A stretch of DNA of 64,000 nucleotides. Origin: Helopsaltes ochotensis (taxonomy: Eukaryota > Chordata > Aves > Passeriformes > Locustellidae). The position numbers and the translations under genes were made by a program. Every line of letters begins with the position of its first letter. Positions within the stretch are counted from its first letter, which is position 1. Below, piece after piece: positions 1-12,400 of the stretch. The notes beneath the pieces are model-generated. The model was not told the origin of the DNA, did no database searches, and was given only the letters and a program-made list of their open reading frames with translations. The stretch is taken from contig VXBM01000276.1 of NCBI GenBank assembly GCA_013400155.1, forward strand, positions 161,471 through 225,470, written 5' to 3'.

Positions 1-2457
1 TCCCCTCCCTGACACCTTCATTAGAGGGATCACTGGATACAGAAGTTTCCCTTCTGTGGTTTTAAGGGGCGGCTTGAAAGGTCAGAGCTGAGGGGCCATG
101 ACAACAATCTGCAGCCAGCAGTGAGGAGAGCTGTGCTGTGTGGGACGCGTGGCAGTGGGTTCAGCACTTGACTCTGCTGCCCAACTGCACACCCTGCTGC
201 TCCAGGGGCAGCTCAGCAGCAGCAGGCAGCTCGGGAAGAGCTGCAGGAGCTCAGGGCTGGAAGTCAGGACGCGGGACAGCTGACCACACCGGACAGGGAG
301 AGACGGGGCTAGCAGGGGTGCTGCAATCAGGAGAAAGCATTTCACTGGCCTCGTGTGTGTGCAAAACATCTTCCTTGAGCTGGGAGCCATCCTGCCACTG
401 CTGGCAGCATCCCCAGTTACAGAAATCACCGCCCAGCCTACAAAAGAGGCACGAAAATGCAAAGATCTCAGAAGAAAGGCACTTAACCTTCCCAGCACTG
501 CAAACCTGGCCATGCCAGGCTCATGCCATTAATTTGAAACTTGGGAAAACTCATTTTCTTTGTGCCTATCTCCTTGTGTATTCCCTAAGGCAAATGAAAG
601 ATGGCTGGGAGGTTATTTATTTTCGGTAATAATGCACACACTGCTTCCAGACTTCCTGCTATTGTGCGATTATCCAGATTAATTGCCTGGGAAAGCTGCA
701 GCATCATCTCGGGCCCTTATTAAGGAAGCTCACAACATGGATTTATATGAATGCATATTGCTGGGTGCCACAGCCTTGCTCTTGGAGGCAGATGGACAAA
801 TCCCACTGCTGAGTGCTGCCAGCACCCCTGTACCTGCAGACTGAGGGGCGCGCTCCTGCACCTTCCCTCACGGCACTTTCAGAGCCAGGAAGAGAGAGCT
901 GAGGTCGTTTCTAGAATGCTCGTTAGTGAGTAACTTTGCTTATTCTAAAATCAGTTCCCATCAGCCTCTGCTGAATGATTGTGAGGTGCTGCTGCCTGCT
1001 GACCCTGTCTGTACGTGGGCAAGGGCTGGAATCTTAAAGATGCTTTTAGGTGCTTTCAAGTTACCAGGGGAGAAGCTCTAGACAGAGAAAGCTTTTAAGG
1101 CACATTCTGCCCTTTTGGTTTCCCTGCTCAGGGTTTAACAAACCACGTAGTTGCCTTGCTTTGGAAGTCCTGATCTGCAGCAGCTCAGCCTGGTCCAGGT
1201 TCCAGCCAAACAGCCACTAAGCAAGGTAGAGCTTGAGGACCTTTAAAGCAAATCCAGCTCCCTGAAAGATTTCAGGGATTTTGGCTGTAAAGGGTTAGAC
1301 AGAGGAGCAGCATGTGCATGTCCTTCAGCAGCCCAACACTTCCCTCTGATAAATCAGTGTCAATCCAGGGTCACACTGATGCTCTCACTGCTGTTGAGGT
1401 GATTGCTCATCTCCTGTGACAAAGTGGTGATTTTTGTGTTAATAACTAACGATATTAGAGTAGCTGACCCATAGTGCACCATGTGGGGCTGGTGGAATCT
1501 TGGCCATGTGAGCCCACAGTGCATCAGCATCTATGTGTGACACATTTGGGGGGGACTGGAGCACCAGTGTGCTGGGCAGTGAGGCTCCTCAGCAAGCTCT
1601 GACGCTGGGAAGGCTTTTAGTTCTCACTCTGGGGGAGTTGTGACCACATTGTCTGATTATACGTCTGTGGAAAACCTTTAAAAAAATCCCCAACAAATAA
1701 ATTAGGGGTTCTACTAGGACTGTGTGTGCCTTCAAAACAAAGCTGAGTGTTACAGTAAGGTCCACTGGATAACACTGAGCTGCCACTAGAGTGAAGATAA
1801 GCTTCCTGGAGACTGTGCTTCATGAAACAGGAGTTAAATGCTGGTGTTACTGCCCTTAGAAATGGAATAGGTATTTCCAGGCACGTGACTCCAAGCTTTA
1901 TTGATTGTTTCTGTACAACACAGGAGCCTGTAGAGCGTGGGCTAAGCTCCTGGAGTCCAGGCTCGGCAGGAATCTGAACTGAAGGCTGGAGATGAGAGCA
2001 CAGGCTCCAGTTCCATCCTGATGCCAAAGCTGTCAGTGCTGGCTGCTTCTAAAGAAGGATCAGACAGCAGGAGCAAAGCCTGATGGTTCAACCCCAAATG
2101 GCTTTATTGATACACACTCTGAGGCCTCCCAAGTCCTCTCCTTACCCAGCAGTCCCTGTAGTGACCACAGGTTTTTCAGTCTCTCCCCAGGCAGCTGCCA
2201 GGTCCCAGGAAAGTGTTCAAGCAGGCATGCCCAGCCCTGGCTCAGCTCCTTTGTGAGCCCTCGAAGGCAGAGTAGGAGTGTTCCTCTGATATTAATTAGT
2301 CAATTAGCAGCTTGTGCAGTGTGCGTGCTCAGGCAGAGCAGCAGAGCCCAGGGGATGACTGACAGCAGAGATGGATGAGTTCATCAGTGCAGCTGACCCG
2401 GGCTCCCCGACCTCCTGCTCTGTGGCTGATCTCACATGTCTCTGTCTTGCTGTCCAG
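1..2457 (+). other. HCN4: HCN4 intron 1, 3' portion
   Basis: This is noncoding sequence ending in a polypyrimidine-rich acceptor with AG at 2456-2457, directly before exon 2. Exon 1 is not in the window. Every open frame here is short, of low complexity and without a recognisable domain. The block at about 540-780 is AT-rich compared with its surroundings and looks unique rather than repetitive; it holds a GATA-type TTATC (670-674) beside a homeodomain-type ATTAATTG (678-685). I see no LINE or LTR fragment I can name here. In mammals intron 1 of HCN4 is known to carry cardiac enhancer sequence, so conserved noncoding elements are plausible, but none can be shown from this sequence alone. Confidence 0.85.
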
Positions 2458-2881
2458 GTTTTACTGGGATCTGACCATGCTGCTGCTGATGGTAGGGAAC
2501 CTGATCATCATCCCCGTGGGGATCACTTTCTTCAAGGATGAAAACACCACCCCGTGGATTGTCTTCAATGTGGTTTCGGACACGTTCTTCCTCATCGACC
2601 TCGTCCTCAACTTCCGGACAGGCATCGTGGTGGAGGACAACACCGAGATCATCCTGGACCCGCAGAGGATCAAGATGAAGTACCTGAAGAGCTGGTTTGT
2701 GGTGGATTTTATCTCCTCCATCCCCGTGGACTACATCTTCCTGATCGTGGAGACGCGCATCGACTCCGAGGTGTACAAGACGGCGCGGGCGCTGCGCATC
2801 GTGCGCTTCACCAAGATCCTGAGCCTGCTGCGCCTGCTGCGCCTCTCCCGCCTCATCCGCTACATCCACCAGTGGGAGGAG
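2458..2881 (+). CDS. HCN4: HCN4 exon 2: transmembrane segments S1-S4 (voltage sensor)
   Basis: This exon encodes the voltage-sensing half of the pacemaker channel subunit, which acts in the plasma membrane of sinoatrial cells and neurons. Numbering residues from the first whole codon (Phe, 2459), S1 is about 1-25, S2 33-55, S3 76-98 and S4 106-136. S4 carries the Arg/Lys series (RALRIVRFTKI, then repeated LLRL). HCN channels open on hyperpolarization although S4 moves in the usual direction; that is family knowledge. The exon is 424 bp, which I recall as the standard HCN length. It starts with the last base of a split Arg codon (phase 2 intron before it) and ends after a whole Glu codon at the donor GAG/gtgaga. 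The protein is close to human HCN4 as remembered; Val replaces Met in the S3 sequence KSWFVVDF. The frame stays open 57 bp into intron 2, but this is read-through, not coding. Confidence 0.97.
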
Positions 2882-5800
2882 GTGAGACAGCCCCGGGCTC
2901 TGCTGCCAGCTCTGCTCTCCCATCAGAGCTTTCCTTGAATGCCCCTTCTCCTTCCTGCCCCTTGTGTCGGGGCCTAATGCTTTGTTGGCGCGGGTTCCCC
3001 AGGGAATGCTGCAGGTTGTTGGGACGGTGCTGTGGGCTCTGGGATCAGCGTCCCCGTGAGCTGTGGAGATGCTGCGTGGGCTGGCAGGAGGGTGGGCACA
3101 GGTGGGCCCCTTGCAGGAATTGTGTAGCTGGTGAGCAGAGCAATCAGGCAGACAGCGAGGGCTTGCCCTCTCGGAGCCCCCAAAGGTCCAGGAACAGCTC
3201 CGAGCAAAGGACTGGAGACAGCTGATTTGCAGAACCTGTGGCATCTGTTTGCCATCTGCTGCTTCCCTGTGCTTATCTCTTCAATACAGAGATAAGCATG
3301 GGCATGTGTTAGAACCCTCTTGCTTTCTGTATTCTCTGACACTGTGCTAAGGGAAAAAGGAAGGAGGAGCAATCTGCAGACAAAGGTCTGGTGAAAAGCA
3401 AGATCCCCACAAGCCTGGGACCCTGTGCTGCTCCCAGGGGGAATTCCAAGATGCAGGGTGAGTTGTCAGGAATAATGTGGGTGAAGCCACAACCTTGCAA
3501 GCAGCTTGATAATCAATTCTTTTTCTCTAGTCTCCGTGCTCTCCAAAGCGGAGAGAAAGCTCCTTGTATCTCTCTCCACATGTCAGGAACATATTTTCAG
3601 GACAAGGAAAGCTGGTCAGGGCAATTTCGTCTTCGTCCCCATGCTCTGTGTTGTGCTTTGGAGCAGAGCCTGCTGCAGAGCATGCTAACGCAGAGCGTGC
3701 TCCTGGGAACGTGAAGGGGAAGCAGCCATGCAAGTCATGGCTTGATTGCAGCGAGCTGTCACAACACTAATTCATGAGAGAGCTGAGCCCTTCCCTCCTG
3801 CAAGCAGCCCACACTCACAGCGAGAGCACTGGGGCATGCTTCACAAATCTCAGCCTTCATCCTTGTGGTGTTATCATTCCTGAGGGCTTCACTTAGAGCA
3901 CAGCAGAGCCTCGTTGAGGTCTGGGATGACATTGGGCAAGGTGCTGGACAGGTGCTGGGGAGAGGCAGCCACAGAATTCACTGCTGCGTTCATTGATTTA
4001 CGGCACAGGCAGGAGTGCACGGAGAGGTGGAGATGAATAAAGCAGAAGTGTCCTTCTGGGGTGACTCAGTGAGTCAGGGACTGAGCAGAGCACTGAAATC
4101 TCTCCAGGTGTGTTGGTCTGTCCCGTGGTTGCTTTGCTTCCCTCTCCTGTAATCCGAGCGGCTCAGCAAAGGCGAGGTGGTGGCTCAGGCTCTCCACCCA
4201 AATTCACAGGCACCCACAGCAGTGCACAGCTCCCTGCTTGTTTCCCCTGCTCCTTGACTTCCCTTCCGGGAGCTGCTGGAAGAGGACTGAAGTATATTTG
4301 CTGTTGATTGTACTGAATTTGTTTTAAAAATGACGAGACGGAAGCAGATCAGTGTTTTTCCCTCTCGCACCTCTCACAGTTTAACCGAGCAGCCATCCCT
4401 AGCTTGTCTCATGATGCAATTCCTGGGGTGCCGCTGTCCTGGGTGCACTGGGACAGCACAGCTGGGTGCCCTCTGGGGCAAGGCTCCCCAGGGTGAGGCA
4501 GTGCAGCCAGGGCAGGGCAGGGCTGGTGCTAGTTGCAGTTTGGGACTGCAATGCAGACTCTGCTGTGCACTGCAGAGCCCAGACACCAAACACCGCCGGC
4601 TGTGTCAGACAGGGCTCGGCCCGAGCCGCAGTTCCTGGAGAGAGTTTGACACTGGGAGCTTCTCCACCTTCCACACCGGGGAGGGAGGAAGAGGGAAGGT
4701 GTGATCCCCTGTCAGGGGTGCAGTGCCTGCCACAGAGCAGTGGGGAGACAGGGAAAGGGGAGTGCTGCTTCATCCTTGCGTGGGAGTTGTGCTCCCTGCA
4801 GCCATGCTGGCAGCTCTCTCTTCTCTGAAGTACCTACAGATGATGCCTGCCTGAAAGGGCACATTCAGCTTTCCTCCCTGCACCCATCCCTGCTGATCTG
4901 GGAGTGCCAGGGCAGAGCAGGGCTGCACCAGACTTACTCTGGGTGTGCAAGGGGTTGCTGTGCATAACTAAAGGAGGAAGACTTGGGAGAGGGGGTGCTG
5001 CTCCGCTCTCTGTGGTCCCCCCGTCCCACTCCATGCCCCATCAGCTGGCAGTGTCTCTAGCTGGAAAGGAGATGTGAGCAGGGCACGCTGGGCCTCTGGA
5101 GAGGAGCGTGTGCAGCAGGGGAGTGTGTGCAGGGCACAGTTAGCCGAGCTGCATGGACAGAGGGGGATCACCATGCCATTTTTGTGGGCAGAGCGTCCCC
5201 TCACTGCACAGAGCCGGGGCAGTCCCTTCCCGTGGAGGCAGTGCTCTCCTCATGCAGCCTCCTCAGCAGGGAGAAGGGGGCACCTCCCCAGCTGCCAGCA
5301 GCCTCTCCCTTCGTTCCACTGCAACTGTCCATGCTCTGCACGAATTTATCACCGAGGCTGCAGTGAGCAGGGAGCAGCCTTCTGGAGGGCTGCAGTGCTG
5401 TAAAGCAGCCAGGCACTCATCAGTTCCACATCAGCGCTGCTCAGGAGGCTGTGGGCTCCGGAGCTGGGGCTGCAAGTGCCTGCACTGGCGTGGCTGCCAG
5501 CGGCCTCTGCCATCCTCCCCACATCCCAGAGAGGTGCTCTGGGGATACAGCTGGGCAAACAACCTGAAGAGAAAAGGAAGGCAAAAGGCAGGAATAACAA
5601 TCTAATGCACTCCTGTTCGCTGGAGTACGAAAATAAGCTTAATTCCAAATGTAGTGGTTTCATTTGCATGATGCATTTTGCATGAGTGGTCCCACGAATG
5701 AATTTACCAGAAGGGCAGAATATAAATAGAGTCTTTTTGAAGTGTCTGCCGTGTCTCCCCTGCAGTTGGGAGCTTGATTGCAATGTAGGCAGCTGCACTC

Positions 5801-6462
5801 ACACTGGCTGGGGCCTGCCTTGCCTCAAGTCCGCATCACCAGCCCCAGTGCCCGGGAGTTCCCCAGGCCAGGAGCACAGGTCTAGGAGGGACAGAGCAAA
5901 CAGGGCTGCTCCAACTCATTATCTCAGCCTTGGAGCTGCTCCAGCAGCTCTTGGGGGTACCCAGCTTGGTCAGTGGTTCTTGGGCCTGCAGCACATTGTC
6001 CCAGGGTCAGTTGTCCCACTGTCCCACCATCCCGGGGTTAGGGAGTTAACCCTCCCCACTGCTGAGCTGAGAGAGTATCCTGGGAAAGGAGATCCAAACA
6101 TGAACATCCTACAGACCTCATCCCAAGGTCTCCCAGCAGCACAAAACACAGCAGAAACACCATGGAAACCATGGATTCAATCAGGATGAACCATCCAGGT
6201 CAGATTGGGAGTCAAAACCCCCTCAAATTTCTGAGTTTCCCCTGTTGTGTGCACAGCATTTCCCCCGTGGTTGGTGCTGGGGCACAGTAACCTGTATTTA
6301 ACATCAAACTATTTTGACTTATGAACATTCATTGGAACCACAGCACAATCCTGCTCCTATAAATTGGTTTCCAAATAGCACATAGGACAAGATAACCAAA
6401 ATGTTTTGATTGCAGACTCTGTGGGAGGGATTATGATGGGAAGGAAAGGAACTATCTGGGTC

Positions 6463-6491
6463 TGATATATATCACAATGATAATATTATCA
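6463..6491. promoter_or_regulatory. Paired GATA-containing palindromes (candidate enhancer core)
   Basis: Two perfect palindromes lie 3 bp apart: TGATATATATCA (6463-6474) and TGATAATATTATCA (6478-6491). The second presents two TGATAA sites tail to tail. A further GATAA is at 6391-6395 and an ACTATCT (AGATAG on the other strand) at 6451-6457. GATA4 and GATA6 are cardiac regulators, and this is an intron of a cardiac pacemaker gene, so an enhancer role is a fair guess. AT-rich palindromes also arise by chance, and no conservation data are available. Confidence 0.2.
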
Positions 6492-7866
6492 TAAGTGAGG
6501 GGTTTTTCAGATTTTTTTCAGGAAGAAAAATACATCTTTTGGTTTTTGCAGCTGAAACCTGAAGCAAAGGACAATTTAGTGATTTTCAGGCTATTATGTT
6601 ATTGAAACCTTGCAAACTTGCCTGAGTGCTGTCCTTTTCTTCCCTGGAGTTTCCCTATTACAGAGAAGCTTTCAGAGGGAGGGAATGCATCCTCTCAGGT
6701 CCCAGTAACAATTCCCCAGTAACAGCTGGGCACAGATCAGACCATCTGAAAGATGATGGCACTTTCCAGAAGATTCAGCTGTTCAGAAAATGGACCCAGA
6801 GCTGGAGGGAAAGAGCTTCCAGAGGCAATGAGAATATGGCTCCCAACTGATTCTCCTTTAGATTTGCTAATTCCCTTCGTTTCTTCTGACCTATCAGTAG
6901 CCTTTCCTAAATTCAATTAAAATAACGTGGTAGTTGCCCAGGGGATGGAATGTTAGGCCAAATCCCTGCGTGGATCCCAAGGGGGAAGGGAGGAGCCAGG
7001 AAGCACAGCAGGGTCCCATGGCACAGGCAGCTCCAGGGGGCTGAGCAGATCCTTTATGGATGGGATTTGCAATTCTGTCCCGTTAAACAGCCAGGCAGGC
7101 CCAGGAGAGTAACTCATTAAACCTCTGGCCACCCCTGGGTAAAATCAGACTCAGCAAACACGGGCAATGTGGCTGGGAGGGGGATTGGGGGCTGGGCTCC
7201 CTCCCAAATTTGCATTACCTCATTTCTGAAGCGTTATTAAGCACTGCTCTTTAATGTGCTTATTAAAACCACAATGTAAGCTACAGGAATTTTCATTCTC
7301 ACTGCACAAAGTGACCCCAAATTTGAGACATCTTTTCCTCTCACAGAAAATCCTGGCTGCACTGAAACAAATGGCAAAACCCTTTTGTTGGAATATTAGT
7401 CAGAGGTTTTTCAAGATTTTACCACAGCCTTTCACATGGAGGTGTTGTCACTTGTGCAGCACAACATCCTTGTGGGGGGAGAGCAGACAACACCAGGAGA
7501 CAGGTTTTTTTTATTGCTGTACATTGAATTTTCCCTCTCCTGCCCATGGCCATCCCCAGTGCTCCATCCCCTGCCCCATGCCAGGAGAAAGACACCCAGG
7601 AAACTTTTTCTGGAGGAGTTAGTCTTTGGCAGGAAGTTCTACTGCTCTTAATGCAAATCCAGCTCCCCACCTGGGCACTGGGAATACAGTTTCAAAGAGA
7701 ATATCATCAAAAATGGCTTCTAATGAATTATAAGGAGCCAGGCAAATATTTGGATAGCTGTGCACCCACGGAGGTTGCCATGAAAAGGAAAGAGCTTTCA
7801 ATTTTCTCCAGTCACCTTCTGGCAGTGCTCAATGTATTCTTGTGGCAACAGCAGAGTGTGAGCAGG

Positions 7867-8340
7867 GAATACCTGCTTTGGGGTTTGGGATCAGGCACAG
7901 AGTGTCTGTAGGAATACCTGCTTTGGGGTTTGGGATCAGGCACAGAGTGTCTGTAGGAATNNNNNNNNNNNNNNNNNNNNNNNNNNNNNNNNNNNNNNNN
8001 NNNNNGAATACCTGCTTTGGGGTTTGGGATCAGGCACAGAGTGTCTGTAGGAATACCTGCTTTGGGGTTTGGGATCAGGCACAGAGTGTCTGTAGGAATA
8101 GCTGGTTTGGGATCAGGGCACAGAGTGTCTGTAGGAATAGCTGCTTTGTGTTTGGGCTCAGGGCACAGAGTGTCTGTAGGAATAGCTGCTTTGGGATCAG
8201 GCACAGAGTGTCTGTAGGAATAGCTGGTTTGGGCTCAGGGCACAGAGTGTCTGTAGGAATAGCTGCTTTGGGCTCAGGGCACAGAGTGTCTGTAGGAATA
8301 GCTGGTTTGGGCTCAGGGCACAGAGTGTCTGTGGGACAGG
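7867..8340. repeat. 45/39-bp minisatellite with internal N gap
   Basis: Units begin with GAATACCTGC or GAATAGCTG and end with GTGTCTGTAG. Unit starts are at 7867, 7912, 7957, 8006, 8051, 8096, 8135, 8180, 8218, 8257 and 8296. The 5' units are 45 bp; most 3' units are 38-39 bp through loss of a GGGTTT-type segment. Because 45 and 39 are multiples of three, long spurious open frames appear on both strands. Bases 7961-8005 are N, so the copy number is uncertain. Confidence 0.95.
7961..8005. other. Assembly gap (45 N) inside minisatellite
   Basis: A run of 45 N interrupts the tandem array. The length happens to equal one repeat unit, but the flanking GAAT starts are 49 bp apart, so it is not exactly in phase. 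It marks unresolved repeat copies. Confidence 0.97.
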
Positions 8341-9192
8341 AGCTCAGAGGCAGGCTGTGGGCAGTGAAGGCCATTTGCTGTCTCGGGGCTGGTTTTGCCC
8401 TGGTGAGTTCTCCCCATGTGCCAGAAGCAGCTGGGCACTGCCCCGGGCAGCAGCGGTGGGGTCAAACCCTCCCTTCTGCAGAGAATCCCCCCTGACCAGG
8501 GGTGAGGAGTGCAATGACAGGGTGCTGCCCGTGCCCAGGCTGTGTCTGGGAGTCAGGCTGGGCTTCCCTGCTGGGCTGGGGTAGTGGAGGTTTCCTAAAG
8601 CCACGGGCTGCTCTCCTGATGATCCCTGATCCCCGCGAGAGCTGGGCCCTCGCCTCGGTGGGTTTGCTCCCGTCCCCTGTGCTGTGCCAGCACCAGCTGC
8701 CTCAGCTCTGTGCCCATCGTGCCAGCTGCCTGGCATTTGCCTCGGGCCATTGTGTTTGGAGGCCTCATTTCGGCTGCTGAGTTACAACAACAGAGGCTCC
8801 TCACAGGGGATGTGCTGCAGCCTGGCACGAGGACTCCTTCTGCCACTGTCACTTCCCAAGGCTTGATGGAGCTTTACTGGAGGGGTTTATTCCAGCTGCA
8901 GCCCTGCAGGAGCCCAGCCTGCCCTGGGGCTGGCACACAGGGGACAGCTGAGGAGTTGTCACTTACCCCAGAGTCACAGGGTGAGTCAGCCTAGAAGGCA
9001 CCAGGATTGTGTCCAGAGGGCTCTGGGGTATCCCTAGGGAGGAGATCCCAGCCCCTCTGTGGGCAGTGCCCAGGGCAGAAGTTGTGCCCCTGTGCAGGGG
9101 AATTCCTGGGCTCAGGCCCTGCCCGTGGCTCTGGGGCCATTGCTGGGCCTGGGGCAGAGCCTGGGCCCTGCTCGGAGCCCTCCCTGCACATA

Positions 9193-9255
9193 GGGACAGA
9201 CAGGGACACCCAGGGACAGACAGGGACACACAGGGACACACAGGGACACCCAGGG
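9193..9255. repeat. GGGACA-rich short tandem repeat
   Basis: The motif GGGACAGACA / GGGACACACA / GGGACACCCA, about 10-11 bp long, is repeated six times. It is a simple intronic minisatellite. Confidence 0.85.
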
Positions 9256-9284
9256 CTGAGGCCTCCTCTCAGCTGGGGCTCCTC

Positions 9285-9420
9285 TGCAGGCTGAGCAGCC
9301 GCAGCCCCCTCAGCCCCTCCTCATCTCCAAAGCCTGTGGAGCTCCATGTCCCTCTTGTCCTGAGGAGCCCAGAGCTGGACACAGCACTGCAGGGCTGAGC
9401 AGAGGGGCAGCAGCTGTAAC
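9285..9420 (-). mobile_element. CR1 LINE fragment (internal part of 3' region)
   Basis: The + strand reads as the reverse complement of the CR1 3' region: a stretch resembling 'gctgagcagccgcagcc', then CAGCCCCTCCTCAT, a CTCCATGTCCCTCTTGTC block, GAGGAGCCCAGAGCTGGACA, and the typical GAGCAGAGGGGCAG. The element is 5'-truncated and diverged. CR1 is the dominant LINE of bird genomes. The boundaries are estimates. Confidence 0.65.
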
Positions 9421-12400
9421 AGGGACAGGGGTCTGGACAACCTTGAACCATGTTTAAGGGAACTTCTAAATCACATCCAAGTGCTGTGAGCTCAGGAAGC
9501 AGCAAGGGCAGTGTCCCTTCCCTGGAATGTGTGGGAGCCCTGGGTAGGGCTGTGCACCGTGAAGGCTCTGAAAGGGCTGCACCCTTCCCTGGATGGGAAG
9601 AGCTGGAACTGAGCACCCCAGGCTGTGCCGGGGCCTCCCAGCCTGCACAGCCTGCAGCACATCATCTGTGATGCACACACAGACAGTTCTGACAGCTGTG
9701 GCAGCTTTTGAGCTTTCCACAGGGACATTCCTGTTGCCACTTGGGCTCCTGGTCCAGTGCCAAGTCTGGTTTTGTCCCAGTGTCGTGTCCTGCCAGCCCC
9801 AGCCCAGACTTGGAGGCCAGTTTGTCTAAGGCACATTAGCCCTGGCAAGTGGGTGCAAATTAATGGCTCCTCTTCAAAGCCTCTTCCAGGAAGGCACTAT
9901 TGATTGCATTCATATCAAGTGGGAAACTTTAATGAGGCAGCCAGAGAGAACAGCATTTCCCTGCCTCACTTGTTGTGTTCAGCAAGGCAGGGCTGGAGAG
10001 GAACGTGCCAGATCTGTAAGTTGTGTGAATGAGGCTTGGCCCAAATAGCGCCGTGGACAAAAATCAAGTTGGCTGGTGGAGGAGGAGGGGATTTTGAGAA
10101 GCGTGGCAGTGGGGAGCTGCTTTCTGCCAGGAGAGATTGAAGTCAATTCCTTCCTGTCCCCTCATCATCCTCCTGTGCTGTGAGCAGGGCAAGGGGCACA
10201 GGGCACGGCAGAAAGGTCCGGGCCCCTCCTGCCCTCCCCCGGACAGGGAAGGGATGCTCTTCCACAGGGCACCAAACCCCTCAGAGGCCAGGCTCTGCCT
10301 TTGAGCAGCTCCACTCCCATTTTCCAGCCACAGTTCCAGGCTCTGTGTGTGTGTGGAGAGCTGGAGCTGGAAACCCCCAGCCCTGAGGACAGGTTTGCTG
10401 CTGACCCACTTTTCTGCTTGCCAGAAATATGGCCATGGAAGAAAACAGCTTTGCTTTCCCCACCAGCCTGAGGTGAAGGAAGGAGAAATCTTCCTTGGGA
10501 AGGACAAGAGCCTGACCCAGAGAGGTGTGTGAGGGTTTAATGGGCAGCAGCCTCATTGATGAAGTTATTTTGTGAGCCCTGCTGTGAAAAGAGCTGTTTG
10601 GAAGACAGTTTCAGGACATGCAATTATCCAGTTTGCCAGCTTAATGCATTCAACTTAACCTCATTTTTATGAAGCAGAAATCAATGTGGTAACTTTTTCA
10701 GGGCTAAGAGATGACATTTTATTCTTGCTTCTCTCATAAGGAGGCATATTTTTAAGCTTCATTTTGTGCTGTAACTCCTCCCTCTCCCACTTTTGCTTAA
10801 GCAGGAATACTCCAAGGGCTAGAGGAAAGAGTGAGGCAATTTCCACATGCCCAGAGTTAGATTAGAATGGAAAATGTTTCTGAAATCTCTTTGCAATGCA
10901 TGGAAAATTTTTCCTTCTTGGAAAAGGACTTGGAAGTGCATTTAGAAATTTAATACCAGCACTTTTTCATTAATTTCATCCAAGCACCACTTCCCGTGGG
11001 AAGGATTCTAACACTGCTGATCTTCCCGCCAGTTTTTCACTCCGAGGAGTGCAGGGCTGTTCTCTCTTATGCCAGTGCCTCTCCCCTCTGCTCCCACATG
11101 GGCAGGGGTATTTTGGTACCTGCTCCTCCCTTGTGTCCCCTTCCCTTCCCAAGGCAGAAGTCCTGCAGAGCAGCAGCTGCCAGAGCTGGGAGCTGGGTCA
11201 TGCTTGTCCAGAAGCTCCCCAACAAGGCTGTGCCATGGAATTGCAGAGAGCATGGGAATTGCCCTGCTTTTCCTGCCCTGTCCAACCCCCGGCACTGCCT
11301 CGTGTGCGTGGCAGCTCACACAGTGTCAGTGACACAGGCAAAGCCCTGTCCCTGCTGAGCTGCTGGTGATGGTATCTTTGCCATTTGCTCATCCAGTATT
11401 TATGAGGGAGAAGCCAGGAAATCAGGGAAGGCCTCGTCAGGGGGAACATTCTGCCTTTGGTGACAGCTGGAAAGAGAAAGTGAGAGATGTGATCTGAAAA
11501 CAGAAACACCAGAATTCTCCTGGCTCCCTTCTGGGCTGGGACTGAGCCACAGGCTGGAGTGCCACAATGTTCCCTGCGGTGGAATGAAGGCAATAACCAC
11601 CCCACAGGTATCCGCTGAGTTCCTTCACCTCCACCAGGCACCCTGAGCTGTGACACCCCCACACCTCTCTGCAGGGTGGCCCCGGGCAGGTCCTGTCCCC
11701 AGGGCTGGGTGACACTGTGCCCTCTCCCTGCTCACCCAGAGCCAGGGTGGGGCATTCACATCTTTATCTCAGCTCTTCAGTCTGGGATGTATCCAGCGGG
11801 CTCGGGGGCAGCAGGGGACACGAGCAGAGCGAGGGTGGGATTGGGGTTTCTCTGGCAGTCCGATTCCTGCGGCTTTGGAGAGAGGCAAAAATTTGGGGAA
11901 GGTGTTTCTGAGGCTGGGATCCAGCCAGGATGGATCATCAAGGAAGAATCAGGGTCCGTGTGTGTGCAAATGGACTTGGAGCAGAAGGATGCTGGTCTGA
12001 GGGGACATCTGGAGGTAAGGGGTGAGTCAGGAGCTGAAGATGGCTGCAGACAGCAGAGCCTGGAGCAGCTGGAGTCTGCCCTCCCCTAGGATCACCTGAG
12101 CTCTGCATGGAGGAGCTCCAGAGGGTGAACTCTGGGAGAGCCTCTGTCTGTGCTGGCACTGACAAGCCCTCAAACAAGCAGCAGCGGTGCTTCCTTGTAA
12201 CCACGGGAGAGAAACTGCGAGGATAATGTCCCTTAAAGTAGCTGACAGGCCTGCCTTTCCTCAAGTCCCTGGAGAGGGCAGAGAGCAGTTAAGACGCAGC
12301 AGCTGTGTTTGTTTTTTCTTCATTTATATATTTTTTTCACCCAGCAAAGTGCTGGGTGTTAATTCCTCTTGATTTGCTCAGTGCAGCCCAGTTTGGAGAG

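Noticed and set aside
2375..2457. Possible alternative start codon of HCN4 at 2375
   Set aside because: The upstream codons are intronic and lie before a clean acceptor at 2456-2457. HCN proteins need the S1 start and N-terminal domain from exon 1.
2432..3244. 270-codon minus-strand frame over exon 2
   Set aside because: It is the antisense of a strongly conserved HCN exon, with no domain of its own.
7812..8495. Repeat proteins of 130-217 codons on both strands
   Set aside because: These are frames through the 45/39-bp minisatellite and an N gap.
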